From RHKX01 sp963743875 (GTDB lineage Bacteria > Actinomycetota > Thermoleophilia > Solirubrobacterales > 70-9), in assembly GCA_963743875.1 (NCBI GenBank), contig CAVURM010000004.1, forward strand, positions 124,001 through 188,000: a stretch of 64,000 nt of DNA, in the 5' to 3' direction. The notes under the pieces are model-generated. The model did no database searches and was not told the DNA's origin. It was given only the letters and a program-made list of their open reading frames with translations. Both the position numbers and the translations under genes were made by a program. Below are positions 18,613 to 27,953 of the stretch, piece by piece (the stretch's first letter is position 1; the number at the start of each line of letters is the position of its first letter).

Positions 18613-19940
18613 ATGAGCGACCAACTCTTCGAGAGCTCCGACGACGTGCCGGGCGCCTCGCCGCGCGGGGCCGGCGACGCCGCTGGCGGTACGGATGCGT
18701 CCGCGAGATCTCGCCGACCTCGTCGGCCAGGAGCACCTGCTGGCCGAGGGCTCGACCCTGCGGACGGCGATCGAGACCGGCGTCCCGCACTCGATGATCC
18801 TCTACGGGCCGCCGGGCACCGGCAAGACGACGATCGCGAGGATCGTCGCGACGGCGGCCGACGGCGCCTTCGAGGAGGAGTCGGCGGTGAACGCCGGCCG
18901 AGCGGAGGTCCGGGCGATGCTCGCCCGGGCGGAGGAACGCCGTCGCAGCGGTCGCCGCACGGTCTTCTTCCTCGACGAGATCCACCGCTTCAACAAGGGC
19001 CAGCAGGACGCCCTGCTCCCGGCGGTCGAGGACGGGTTGGTCACGTTGATCGGCGCGACGACGGAGAACCCCTACTTCGAGGTCAACTCGGCGCTGATCT
19101 CCCGGGCCCAGATCTACGAGCTTCGCGGGCTCGGTGAAGAATCCGTCGTTGAGCTGCTTGCGGCGGGCGCTGCGCGACCCCGAGCGGGGGATCGCCGATC
19201 CGCCCGCAGTCGACGACGACGCCCTCACGATGCTCGCCCACCGCGCCGGCGGCGACGCCCGCACCGCGCTTGGTGCGCTCGAGCGGGCGGCGACGACCGC
19301 CGGGCCGGGCGGCCGGGTGACCCTCGCCGGCGCCGAGGACGCTCTGCAGAAGCGGGCCGTGCTCTACGACAAGGGAGGCGACCGCCACTACGACTTCATC
19401 TCGGCCTGGATCAAGGCGACCCGCAATTCCGATGTCGATGCCTCCGTCTACTACCTGGCGGCGATGCTCGCCGGCGGCGAGGACCCGCGCTTCATCGCTC
19501 GCCGAATGGTCATCTTCGCCTCCGAGGACATCGGTAACGCCGCCCCGCAGGCTCTCGCGACGGCGACGGCTGCCGCGGCTGCCGTCGATCGGGTCGGCCT
19601 CCCCGAGTGCCGGATCAACCTCGTTCAGGCCGCCGTCTATCTGGCGCTGGCGCCGAAATCCAATGCCTCCTACAAGGCGTTGCTCGCGGCCGAGGAGCAT
19701 GTCCGCCGCAACGGTGCCGCCGAGCCGCCCGCAGCGGTCCGCGACGGCCACTACGCCGGAGCCGAGGAGCTCGGGCGGGGGGTCGGCTACCGGTATCCCC
19801 ACGACGACCCCGGCGGCGTCAACGATCAGGTGATGCTCCCGGACGCGCTCGCCGGGGAGCGGTTCTACGAGCCCACCGATCGCGGCTTCGAGGCGGAGCT
19901 TCGCGAGCGGCTCGAGCGGCTCCGGGGCTCGCGCGAATAA
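18613..19940 (+). pseudogene. rarA: Replication-associated recombination protein A (RarA/MgsA), two frameshifts
   Basis: AAA+ ATPase acting at stalled replication forks. After a short N-terminal stretch and a shift near 18690 it reads MRPRDLADLVGQEHLLAEGS, Walker A GPPGTGKT, FFLDEIHRFNKGQQDALLPA (Walker B and sensor region) and LIGATTENPYFEVNSALISR. After a second shift near 19160 it continues RRALRDPERG, AHRAGGDARTALGALERAAT, YDFISAWIKATRNSDVDAS and FASEDIGNAAPQAL. Otherwise the length and domain order are normal. The stop is 12 bp before the ALDH gene. Confidence 0.88.
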
Positions 19941-19952
19941 CCTCTGCTGACG

Positions 19953-21453
19953 ATGGGCCGCCTGGACTCGTTCAATCCCTCGACCGGTGAGCTGATCGGC
20001 TCCGTCGAGACCATCGCACCGTCCGACGTTCAGGGTGCGGTCGACGACGTCGCCGAGGTGCAGCCGTTCTGGGGCGAGCTCTCGCTGCGCGACCGGGGCC
20101 GCTACCTGGAGCGGGCGGCCGAGATCCTCGCCGGGGACGCGGAGGAGGTGGCTCGCCTGCTGACCAGCGAGCAGGGCAAGCCGATCACCGAGGCCTACAC
20201 GATGGAGGTCGTCCCGACGATCGACGCCCTCAACTGGATCGCCGAGGAGGGGCCGTCGATCCTCGACGATCAGCAGATCCGCATGGGCCAGGGCCTCTTC
20301 CTCGGCAAGAAGGCCAAGTTCAGCTTCGAGCCGCTGGGCGTGGTCGCCGTGATCGCCCCCTGGAACTACCCGTGGTCGATCCCCTTCGGCGAGGTTGCGA
20401 TCGCGCTGATGGCTGGCAACGGAGTCGTCCTCAAGCCGTCGGAGCTGACCCCGCTGCTCGGCGAGCGGATTCGCGTCGCCTTCGAGAAGGCCGGCGTCCC
20501 CGACGGTCTGATCCGCGTGCTGCAGGGCGATGGTTCGGTCGGGCAGGCGGTGACGGAGTCGTCGGTCGCAAGGTCTTCTTCACCGGCTCGGTCGGGGTCG
20601 GGCTACTCGGTCGGCAGGACCTGCGCGGGGCTGATGAAGGGCGCGGTGCTCGAGCTCGGCGGCAAGGATCCGGCGATCGTCTGCGGCGATGCCGAGCTCG
20701 ACAACGCCGTCGACGGCGATCGTCTGGGCGGGCTTCGCCAACGCCGGACAGACCTGCTCGGGGATCGAGCGGGTCTACGTGGTTGCCGACGTCGCCGAGC
20801 GGTTCGTCGACGGGGTCCGGGTCGGCGACCGAGCGGCTGGCCGTCGGTGATCCGCAGAGTTGGGACACCGAGATCGGTCCGATGGTCTCCGACGAGCAGG
20901 CCGAGATCGTCACCGACCTGGTCGACGACGCGATCTCCAACGGGGCCGAGAGGCTCTGCGGAGGTCCCGTCGAGGTGGCCGGATCACCCGGCCACCACAT
21001 CGCCCCGACGGTTCTCACCGGGGTCACTCACGAGATGCGGATCATGAACGAGGAGATCTTCGGGCCGGTCCTTCCGATCGTCGTCGTCGGCGAGCGAGGA
21101 GGAGGCGATCGAGCTCGCCAACGAATCGGAGTTCGGGCTCGGCGCCTCGGTCTGGACCCGCGATCGTCGCAAGGGCGAGCGGATCGCCCGCCGGATCGAG
21201 TCCGGGATGGTCTGGATCAACGACCACGCCTACACCCACGCGGCCGTCCAGTGCGCCTGGGGAGGGGTCAAGGATTCCGGTCTCGGTCGCTCCCACTCGC
21301 AAGTTCGGCTTCTACGAGTGCGTCGAGGTCAAGACCGTGACCTGGAACTCGTCCCGCAGCCGTGATTTCTGGTGGCACCCCTACGACGACACCCTCGGTG
21401 AGGCGATCAGGTCCAGCGCCGGGCTGCTCTATGGCGGAGCGGCTCGAAGGTGA
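19953..21453 (+). pseudogene. Aldehyde dehydrogenase family protein, about six frameshifts
   Basis: NAD(P)-dependent aldehyde oxidation. The N-terminal half is intact (NPSTGELIGSV, LTSEQGKPITEAYTMEVVPT, IAPWNYPWSIPFGEV, VVLKPSELTPL). After that, every expected ALDH block is present but in changing frames: VFFTGSVGVG, VLELGGKDPAIVCGDAEL (general base Glu), FANAGQTCSGIERVYVV (nucleophile Cys), EIGPMVSDEQ, MNEEIFGPVLPIVVV, VWTRDRRKGERIARRIESG and CAWGGVKDSGLGRSHS, ending RDFWWHPYD. The substrate cannot be told. This is the densest indel cluster of the window. Confidence 0.78.
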
Positions 21454-21577
21454 AGATCCTCGGGACGGCGGCGGCTCACTGCTGAGGACCGGCGCCCGCA
21501 CGATCCGCGGCAGGAGGTAACCGCGCGATCTCGCAGGGCTCCGGGCTGCTCGACTGCGCCGGGCCCCGTCGACCCTC

Positions 21578-21994
21578 TCAGACGGGGTAGATGGCGAGGT
21601 CGCTGCAGGAGGCGAGCCGGTCGAAGTCGGCGTCGGCGTGAAGCAGCGTTGACCCGGCGCGGATGCAGGAGGCTGCGATCAGGCAGTCGATGCTGCCCCT
21701 GACGGTGTGACCCGCCCGACGTGCCTTGCGGTGCAGGGCGGCGGCAAGCACGAAATCATCCGGCGATTCATGCCTGAGGATCGGATGGCGCAGCAGCCGC
21801 TGCTCCACGCGCTTCGCCTGGAGATCGTCGCCGTATCCGCGCAGGATCTCAGTCAGCACGATTGCCGGAATGACGAGTGGATCTCCGCTTCTGACCAGCC
21901 TCTGGAACTTGATGTCGACGGCCGATCCGGTCCCCCGCAGGTACTCGATCCAGGCGCTGCTGTCAGTCGAAATCGCGGTCACGGCGCATCTCAT
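21578..21994 (-). CDS. vapC: PIN-domain ribonuclease toxin, VapC family
   Basis: Probable RNase toxin of a type II toxin-antitoxin pair. The PIN acidic residues are in place: Asp in STDSSAWIEYL near the N-terminus, Glu in PAIVLTEILRG, Asp in GSIDCLIAA and Asp in LLHADADFDRL. The start is either ATG 21994 or GTG 21982, and both overlap the vapB stop, giving translational coupling. 138 residues (134 from GTG). Confidence 0.9.
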   Translation of the reverse strand: MRCAVTAISTDSSAWIEYLRGTGSAVDIKFQRLVRSGDPLVIPAIVLTEILRGYGDDLQAKRVEQRLLRHPILRHESPDDFVLAAALHRKARRAGHTVRGSIDCLIAASCIRAGSTLLHADADFDRLASCSDLAIYPV

Positions 21995-22172
21995 CGAGAT
22001 CGCCGTCCCACCCGATCCCCTGTAGCTCGAGGGTTCCCTTGATCCGGGCGTCCCGCTCGATCAACTCGCGCAGCGCCCGATCGACGACGGCACGCTTCGT
22101 CTTCTCGCCGGACAGATCCATCGCTTCTCTGATCAGCTCTTCACTGATGACGATGTTCGTTCGCACGTTCAT
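21963..22172 (-). CDS. vapB: VapB-type antitoxin
   Basis: 69 residues starting MNVRTNIVISEELIREAM, a ribbon-helix-helix-like DNA-binding N-terminus, followed by TKRAVVDRALRELIERDARI and the C-terminal toxin-binding segment GIGWDGDLDEMRRDR typical of the short VapB family. An upstream in-frame ATG at 22184 is possible, but 22172 fits the family length. The overlap with vapC and the AT-rich upstream region support an autoregulated operon. Confidence 0.88.
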   Translation of the reverse strand: MNVRTNIVISEELIREAMDLSGEKTKRAVVDRALRELIERDARIKGTLELQGIGWDGDLDEMRRDRDFD

Positions 22173-22212
22173 GACCGTACACATAAAATAGCATCCAAAT
22201 ACACATCGAGTG
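22173..22212 (-). promoter_or_regulatory. AT-rich promoter/operator candidate of vapBC
   Basis: The stretch directly upstream of vapB is strikingly AT-rich for this genome. Read on the minus strand it has two TGTGTA words about 22 bp apart with GCTATTTTAT, a possible -10 region, between them. An autoregulatory site for the VapB-VapC complex is a reasonable inference; no experimental support is available here. Confidence 0.4.
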
Positions 22213-23085
22213 TCACAATTCGGCCTCCCGTCCGTTGCGCAGGTACATCAGGCGGGCGAAGATGCCGGCGGTGATGAACATGAAGCTCGCGTAGACGGCA
22301 GCCGGGATCGTCAGCACGGTCGCGAGGCTGGCGCCGACCGCGATCGCGAGGGTCGAGTTGTGGACTCCGAGCTCGATCGAGATCGCCGTCGCCTGGCGGT
22401 TGCTCAGCCGCGCGAGCCGCGCGAGCCGTGAAGGAGATGGTCATCGCGGCGAGGTTCAGGGTGATCGCCGCCGCCGCAACGTCGTCGAAGTTGTCGAGGA
22501 CCAGGTCGTTCTCGGCGATGACCACTCCGACCACGACGAGCACGAAGATCGCGATCGAGATCCGTTTGAAGGGGACGACGATCCGCTCGGCCAGGGCGGC
22601 GCGGCTCGGCCCGGATCCACATCCCGATCGCCAGCGGGATGACCGTGACGAGCAGGACCCTGACGACGATTCCAAGCATCCCGATGTCGCCGGTCAGCTC
22701 CTCCGCGCCGAAGTGGTCGATCGCGAGTTCGAGAAAGACCGGGACCGTGATCACGGCGGCGACGCTCGAGATCGCGGTCAGGGTGATCGACAGCGCGGTG
22801 TCGCCGCGGGCGAGATGGGTCAGGAGGTTCGCGGTCGTTCCGCCGGGCGCAGGTCCCGAGCAGGACCAGGCCGACCGCGAGGCCCGCCGGCAGCGAGTAG
22901 AGCTCGGCGATCGCGAACGCCAGCAGCGGTGAGATCAGGACCAGGTTGAACAATCCGATCGCGGCACCGCGTGGCTCGGCGGCCACCCGCTTGAAGTCGC
23001 TGATCGTGAGCTCCAGGCCGAGGCTCACCATGATCACGGCGAGCGCCACGGGCAGCACCACGGTCGCCATGACCGAGTCCTCCAC
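22213..23085 (-). pseudogene. Bile acid:sodium symporter family transporter, frameshifted
   Basis: A ten-helix BASS-type transporter read in pieces. From ATG 23085: VVLPVALAVIMVSLGLELTI and FNLVLISPLLAFAIAELYSL; after a shift near 22850, NLLTHLARGDTALSITLTAI and GMLGIVVRVLLVTVIPLAIG; then FKRISIAIFVLVVVGVVIAE and a final part NSTLAIAVGASLATVLTIPA with the stop at 22213. Shifts lie near 22850, 22610 and 22425. The substrate is unknown. The gene diverges from the arginase-family gene. Confidence 0.75.
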
Positions 23086-23132
23086 GCCGCGATCCTATTG
23101 GCGGGCGCCGGAGAGCGAATAGGGTCGAGGGC

Positions 23133-24027
23133 ATGGCGATGGAGAGAACCTGGAACCTGCTCAGCGTTCCGATCGATTCCGTCGGGCAGCCGGGCGGGAC
23201 CGAGCTCGCCCCGGAGGCGCTGCTGGCCGCCGGGCTCGAGGACGCGGTCGAGCTCGGCCGGCGGGACGCCACGCTGACCCTGCTGCGCGACCCCGAACGC
23301 GACCCGGCTTCCGGGCGTCGTCGCCTTCGACCAGGTACTCGAGCTGCTCGCGCGAGATCCGGGCCAGGACGGCCGCGCTGGCGGTCGCCGGGCGAGCCGC
23401 TGCTGGTCCTGGGTGGCTGCTGCACGCTCGTCCCGGCGGTGCTCGGCGGCCTCGCCGACACCGGTCGGACCCCTCGGGTCGCCTACGTGGACGGCCACCT
23501 CGACCTCTACGACGGGGTCAGCTCCGAGACCGGGGAGGCGGCCGACATGCCGCTCGCCGTGGCGCTGGGGCGTGGGCCCGATGGCTGGCTGGAGGCGGCC
23601 GGCGACCACGTCCTCGATCCCGAGGATCTGGCGATCCTCGGCTACCGTGATCTCGACGAGGCGCGCGAGCTCGGCTCGTTGCTGCCCGCCGATCTGCCCG
23701 GGGGCACCTTCGTCGACACGCCCGCGGTTCGCAGCGCCGGGCCGGCGACGGTCTCAGCCGAGGTCGCCGCCCGTCTTGCCGCCGCCGGGAGCGGCGACGG
23801 GTACTGGGTCCACATCGACCTCGACGTCCTCGACGAGTCCGTGTTCCCGGCCACCGACGCGTTCGTCGACGGCGGGCTCGACTGGGACGAGCTCGAGGCG
23901 CTGCTCGGCCCACTGCTCGCGCAGTGACTCCTGCCTCGGCCTCAACCTCGTCTGCTTCAACCCCGAGAAGGACCCGGACGGTGAGAGCGCCCGGCGGATC
24001 GTCGAGCTGCTCGGCGCGGTCGGGTAA
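23133..24027 (+). pseudogene. Arginase/agmatinase-family (ureohydrolase) protein, frameshifted
   Basis: A binuclear-manganese ureohydrolase fold. The metal-binding motifs are present: GGCCTLVPAVLGGLA, AYVDGHLDLYD (DxHxD) and WVHIDLDVLDESVFPATDAF (DxD). The N-terminus LLSVPIDSVGQPGGTELAPE is typical. Two shifts near 23320-23390 exchange a short stretch (VVAFDQVLELLARDPG), and a third near 23926 leads to the ending LGLNLVCFNPEKDPDGESAR with the stop at 24027. The substrate (arginine, agmatine, formiminoglutamate or other) cannot be told. Confidence 0.78.
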
Positions 24028-24097
24028 CTCCGACCGGACCCTCCGGGGCTGGACCATCGGTCGTGTCATTGCTACCCCTGAGGGGACACGATCACAC

Positions 24098-24125
24098 GGC
24101 CGATGGCCGATGGCCGATGGCCGAT
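24098..24125. repeat. Four tandem copies of GGCCGAT
   Basis: The 7-bp unit GGCCGAT is repeated four times without interruption in the spacer after the arginase-family gene. Just upstream, CCCCTGAGGGG with outer TGTC/GACA words forms a small hairpin (about 24065-24090) that may terminate transcription. No coding role is seen. Confidence 0.7.
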
Positions 24126-24154
24126 TTTGAAGCGGAGCACTTGGCCGGAGTCAT

Positions 24155-24397
24155 CTATCCGGTGGGGCCCCGACTACTCGCGGGGACAATCAGCGAGAAG
24201 TGTCCGAAGTCGGCCGCCAGAGCGTTGCCGAACACATCATCTGCAGGCACGAGCTGAACCTCGCCCGCAGCGACGAGCTCGGCCGCATCGGCGAGCTCGG
24301 TCAGGTAGCTGGGAAGCACCGCAGGCCGCAGACAGTGCGCGGCATAGACGGTGCGGACCGAGCCGGCGAACTCCCGATCCGGCTCAGGACCGCTCAT
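24155..24397 (-). CDS. Small protein overlapping the NUDIX gene, unknown
   Basis: 80 residues from ATG 24397, which overlaps the end of the NUDIX gene by 14 bp. The sequence (for example VYAAHCLRPAVLPSYLTELA, VPADDVFGNALAADFGHFSL) looks like the C-terminal part of a metallo-beta-lactamase-fold hydrolase, but the metal-binding N-terminal half is absent. It may be a truncated remnant or an unrelated small protein. Composition is protein-like rather than shadow-like; confidence is limited. Confidence 0.4.
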   Translation of the reverse strand: MSGPEPDREFAGSVRTVYAAHCLRPAVLPSYLTELADAAELVAAGEVQLVPADDVFGNALAADFGHFSLIVPASSRGPTG

Positions 24398-24908
24398 CCA
24401 CTCCACCCGCGGCACGAAGCCGCGCGAGCGCCTTCCGCTCTCCCTCGAAGGCGGGCTCGGGGAACTCGCCGAGGCTGAACCACCCGGCCTCGAGTGACTC
24501 ATCGGAGACCGCGAGTTCGCCGCCGGTGATCCGGCAGCGGTAGGCGACGTCGAAGATCGGGATTGCCTCGGCGTCGTTGCCGTAGGTCGAGGAGAAGATG
24601 CCGATCAGCTCTCCGATCTCGATCTCGAAGCCGGTCTCCTCCCGGACCTCGCGGGCGATCGCCTCGGGGCCGCTCTCGCCCGCCTCGACGAAGCCGCCCG
24701 GCATGTTCCACTCGCCCTTGAGCGGCTCCTCGCCGCGACGCAGCGCGAGCAGCTTGCCGTCGCGCTCGATCCAGGCCTGCACGGTCGGCGACGGGTTCCC
24801 ATAGTGGACGAACCCGCATGCCGGGCAAGCCTGCCGATCGGGGTCAGGCCCCGTCGACGGACGCAGCTCAAGCTCGGTCGCGCAGCGCGGGCAATACCGG
24901 AACTCCAT
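24384..24908 (-). CDS. NUDIX hydrolase with N-terminal zinc ribbon
   Basis: 174 residues. The N-terminus has a four-Cys ribbon (CPRC near residue 6 and CPAC near 28) as in NudC-like or ADP-ribose-type NUDIX proteins, followed by HYGNPSPTVQAWIERDGKLL. The NUDIX box reads GGFVEAGESGPEAIAREVRE then ETG, with the metal-binding Glu residues intact. It hydrolyses a nucleoside-diphosphate-linked compound; the substrate is not determined. Confidence 0.93.
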   Translation of the reverse strand: MEFRYCPRCATELELRPSTGPDPDRQACPACGFVHYGNPSPTVQAWIERDGKLLALRRGEEPLKGEWNMPGGFVEAGESGPEAIAREVREETGFEIEIGELIGIFSSTYGNDAEAIPIFDVAYRCRITGGELAVSDESLEAGWFSLGEFPEPAFEGERKALARLRAAGGVDERS

Positions 24909-24927
24909 CGAGGCGAAGCTACACCCG

Positions 24928-25416
24928 TCAGCCGTCGGAGTGCGGGGCCCGCCGACGCTCGAGCGCGCGCCTCGACATCGACTCGAACGCCTCCGCCAGC
25001 TCCGCCTCGCCCATTCCGGCCGCCCTGGTCAGCGAGGCCGGCAGGCCGCCGGCGAAGTCGGGTCGCCCGCCTCGTGAGTATGCATCGCTCATCTCGGCGT
25101 CGGCCTCGGCGAGCGCCCGCTCGATCCGCGTCGCCGTGTCGGCGCCACCAAGCTCGGCGGCGAGCGCACCTGCGAGTCGCTGTCGATGTCCGGCCATCTC
25201 GGCTCGGCGGGAGAGCTCGAGCGAGGCCGCCGCCGACTGATCGGAGTGGACGAGCCGGGTGATCGGGTTGTCGTCTGGGCGGACCGGTGCGGCGGTCCGC
25301 GCGGACGCGGGGCGGGCGGCGACCGCCGGGCCGCTCAACGCCAGGGCCGCGGTGGCAGCGGTGGCCGCGATCCGGCGCTTCACCGAGCCTTCGCTTCCTC
25401 CGTCGGGGTTGGCCAT
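24928..25416 (-). CDS. Secreted Ala-rich helical protein, unknown
   Basis: 162 residues. After MANPDGGSEGS comes a signal peptide (VKRRIAATAATAALALSGPA, cleavage likely after ASA). The mature part is mostly charged helix (LELSRRAEMAGHRQRLAGAL, ATRIERALAEADAEMSDAYS) without a recognisable domain. It ends 20 bp before the NUDIX start in the same direction. Confidence 0.65.
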   Translation of the reverse strand: MANPDGGSEGSVKRRIAATAATAALALSGPAVAARPASARTAAPVRPDDNPITRLVHSDQSAAASLELSRRAEMAGHRQRLAGALAAELGGADTATRIERALAEADAEMSDAYSRGGRPDFAGGLPASLTRAAGMGEAELAEAFESMSRRALERRRAPHSDG

Positions 25417-25500
25417 CCGTCGTGATCTTGGACGGGCCTTCTAAGCCAGGCCTCAAGCTCGCGTGTCCAATGGCTGAGTGACCCATCTAGCCTTCCAGCG

Positions 25501-26241
25501 GTGGCCGATCCAGACCCCGAGCCCGCCGACGCCCCCGCGATCCGGGCCTCGGATCTGAGCCTCGCCTACGGTGAGCGCTGGGTCCTGCGCGAGCTCTCGC
25601 TCGAGCTCGAGTCGGGTTCGACGCTCGCTGTGCTCGGTCCCAACGGCGCCGGGAAGTCGACGTTGCTGCGGATCGTGGCGACGTTGCTGCGCCCGACGGA
25701 GGGCTCGATCCGGGTGCTCGACTGCGAACTTCCTCGCGAGGCCTGGAAGCTTCGCGGCCGGATCGGCTTTCTCGGTCACCAGCCGTTGCTCTATCGCGAC
25801 CTCGGCGCCCGCGAGAACCTGGCCTTCCACGCCCGCCTGTTCGGCCTGCCCGACGGCGGTGCCGCGCGCATCGAGGAGCTGCTCGAACGGGTCGGGTTGG
25901 CCCACCGGGCCGCGACGCGGGTCGACGAGATGTCCGCGGGCATGGTCAAGCGGCTGGCCGTCTGCCGGGCGATCCTGCACGACCCCGAGCTGCTGGTCCT
26001 CGACGAGCCGCTGGCGAACCTCGATCCGGCCGGGGCCGAGGTCGTCGCGCCGTTGCTGGGCCCGGGCCGAGGTCGCACGCGCATCCTGGTCACCCATGAC
26101 GTCGGGGCGGCACTCGAGGACGCCGACCGCGTGCTCGGGCTGGAGCGCGACGGCAGCGTCGCGTTCGAGACGGCGGCCGGCGAGGTCGATACCGAGCGGG
26201 CCCGCGAGATCTACTCGGAGCGAACGGGGGCGAGGAGATGA
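25501..26241 (+). CDS. ccmA: Haem exporter ABC ATPase CcmA
   Basis: ATP-binding subunit of the CcmABCD complex that releases haem/CcmE during cytochrome c maturation. 246 residues, GTG start. Walker A is GPNGAGKST (46-54), the signature reads MSAGMVKR (LSxGQ variant typical of CcmA), and Walker B is LLVLDEPLANLDP. The last bases overlap the ccmB ATG. It is the first gene of a run that continues to cobA-hemD, so it probably sets the operon start. Confidence 0.88.
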   Translation: MADPDPEPADAPAIRASDLSLAYGERWVLRELSLELESGSTLAVLGPNGAGKSTLLRIVATLLRPTEGSIRVLDCELPREAWKLRGRIGFLGHQPLLYRDLGARENLAFHARLFGLPDGGAARIEELLERVGLAHRAATRVDEMSAGMVKRLAVCRAILHDPELLVLDEPLANLDPAGAEVVAPLLGPGRGRTRILVTHDVGAALEDADRVLGLERDGSVAFETAAGEVDTERAREIYSERTGARR

Positions 26242-26936
26242 ACGCGAAAGCCGTTCCCCCCTCGACCCTGAGCGTGGTCGCGACGATCCTGGCCAAGGAC
26301 CTGCGGGTCGAGCTGCGCACGCTGCAGTCGGTGCCGGCGATGGTCCTGTTCTCGACGACGATCTATGTGATCTTCCGCTTCGGTCTCGACCGGACCCGGC
26401 TGGCGGGCTCGCTCGCCGCCGGCGTCCTCTTGGTCACGATCCTGTTCGCGGCGCTGCTGGCGATCAACCGGATCTTCGTCGCCGAGCGCGAGCAGGGTGG
26501 ATTCGAGGCGATCCGCCTCGCCCCGGTCGACGGCACGGCCCTGTTCTTCGCCAAGGCGGCCGCCCTGCTCGTCTACCTCACGGTGCTCGAACTCTTCGCG
26601 CTGCCGATCTTCTGGCTCTTCTTTCTCGACTCCGGTTCGGGATTGCTGCCCATGCTCCCGGTTCTGCTGCTGCTCAACGCGGCCCTGGCGGTGACCGGCG
26701 CGTTGATCTCTCCGATGGCCACCAACTCCCGCGCCCGCGATCTGATCGGACCGCTGATCCTGCTGCCCCTCCTGGTGCCGCCGATGATCGCCGCCGCGGC
26801 GGCGGGCGAGCGCCTCCTGGCTGCAGGCGGCCCCTCCTACGAGAAGTACGGAACCTGGCTTGGAGTGCTCGGCTTGTACGATCTGGTCTTCCTGCTGATC
26901 GGTTGGGCCGTGTTCGATTTCCTCATCGAGGATTGA
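26238..26936 (+). CDS. ccmB: Haem exporter permease CcmB
   Basis: 232 residues with six membrane helices (for example LAAGVLLVTILFAALLAINR, ALLVYLTVLELFALPIFWLF, MLPVLLLLNAALAVTGALIS). Diagnostic CcmB text is FVAEREQGGFEAIRLAPVD and GPLILLPLLVPPMIAAAAAG. It overlaps ccmA by 4 bp (ATGA) and pairs with it as the membrane part of the ABC module. Confidence 0.9.
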   Translation: MNAKAVPPSTLSVVATILAKDLRVELRTLQSVPAMVLFSTTIYVIFRFGLDRTRLAGSLAAGVLLVTILFAALLAINRIFVAEREQGGFEAIRLAPVDGTALFFAKAAALLVYLTVLELFALPIFWLFFLDSGSGLLPMLPVLLLLNAALAVTGALISPMATNSRARDLIGPLILLPLLVPPMIAAAAAGERLLAAGGPSYEKYGTWLGVLGLYDLVFLLIGWAVFDFLIED

Positions 26937-26982
26937 CCGGCCGAGGCCCCGGTCCCCAGGCAGGCCCACCCGAGACGAACTG

Positions 26983-27726
26983 ATGAAAGCGTCCAATCTG
27001 AGGACACTCGCTCTGCTCACCGCCCTGCTGATCGGGGGCGGTTTCGCGTTGGTGTTCTTCTTCGCTCCGAACGAGGCCGACCAGGGCTTCATCCAGAAGA
27101 TCTTCTACCTGCACGTACCGCTCGCGATCGTCGCCCTCGGCGGCTTCATCGTCGGCGGCATTCACGCGATCCGCCATCTCCGCACCGGCGACCTCGTCCA
27201 CGACGCCCGCTCCTACGTCTCGATCCACACGTCGGTGATCTTCGGGGTCGCCGTCCTGATCACCGGTGCGATCTGGGCCAAGGCCTCCTGGGGCCGCTGG
27301 TGGGTCTGGGACGAACCGACGCTGGTCAGCTTCCTGATCGTCTTCCTCCTCTACTGCACCTACTACCCGCTCCGCTACGCGATCGAGGATCGCCAGCGCC
27401 AGGCTCGCTACGCCTCGGTCTTCGCGATCACGGCCGGCGCCTTCGTCCCGCTCAACTTCATGGCGGTGAGGGCGGCTCAGTCGCTGGTCCATCCACGCAC
27501 CTTCGGCACCGTCGACGGCGGGCTGCCGGGCGACATGTGGATCGCGTTCCTTGTCTGCTTCGCGGGAATCACGGCGCTCTGGGTCACGCTCGTCTGCTTC
27601 GAACTGACCGCCAAGCGCACCAAATCGCAGATCTCACGCCTGCGCCGGGCGCTCGACGACCGTGCGCCGGCCCAGGCGACCGGCGTCTCCGGCCGGATCG
27701 CGCCCGGCGGCGCGGGGTCCCACTGA
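26983..27726 (+). CDS. ccmC: Cytochrome c biogenesis protein CcmC (haem-handling)
   Basis: 247 residues, six membrane helices, with the haem-handling Trp-rich motif WGRWWVWDEPTLVS and flanking His residues (IFYLHVPLAIVAL and SYVSIHTSVIFG). CcmC attaches haem to CcmE in System I. ccmE, ccmF and ccmH are not in the window. The ATG of the ccmD-like gene lies on the last base of the stop codon. Confidence 0.92.
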   Translation: MKASNLRTLALLTALLIGGGFALVFFFAPNEADQGFIQKIFYLHVPLAIVALGGFIVGGIHAIRHLRTGDLVHDARSYVSIHTSVIFGVAVLITGAIWAKASWGRWWVWDEPTLVSFLIVFLLYCTYYPLRYAIEDRQRQARYASVFAITAGAFVPLNFMAVRAAQSLVHPRTFGTVDGGLPGDMWIAFLVCFAGITALWVTLVCFELTAKRTKSQISRLRRALDDRAPAQATGVSGRIAPGGAGSH

Positions 27727-27953
27727 TGCCGGCGCTGCCGCTCGATGAGGCGGGCAAGTACGTTGCCGCCGCCTACATCATCTTCGTCCTGCTGCTCGTG
27801 ATCTACGTCGGGATCATGGCCGCCAAGCTCGGCCGGATCTCCGACGAGCTCGAGGAGCTGGCCGAGCTTGCCGAGGGCCGGTCGGAGGGTTCGGGTGAGG
27901 ACGGCTCCGAGCAGCCCGAGGACCGTGAGCCCGTCGGCGAGGGAGCCCGATGA
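27726..27953 (+). CDS. ccmD: Small membrane protein in the CcmD position
   Basis: 75 residues with one N-terminal membrane helix (YVAAAYIIFVLLLVIYVGIM) followed by an acidic tail (ISDELEELAELAEGRSEGSG). Size, topology and position directly after ccmC fit CcmD, though the sequence family itself is weakly conserved. Both ends overlap neighbours (ccmC stop, hemA start), so it is translationally coupled. Confidence 0.72.
   Translation: MPALPLDEAGKYVAAAYIIFVLLLVIYVGIMAAKLGRISDELEELAELAEGRSEGSGEDGSEQPEDREPVGEGAR

Noticed and set aside
24098..24125. GGCCGAT tandem repeat as an origin iteron or regulator site
   Set aside because: Only four 7-bp units, no DnaA boxes or replication genes nearby; a simple slippage repeat is more likely.
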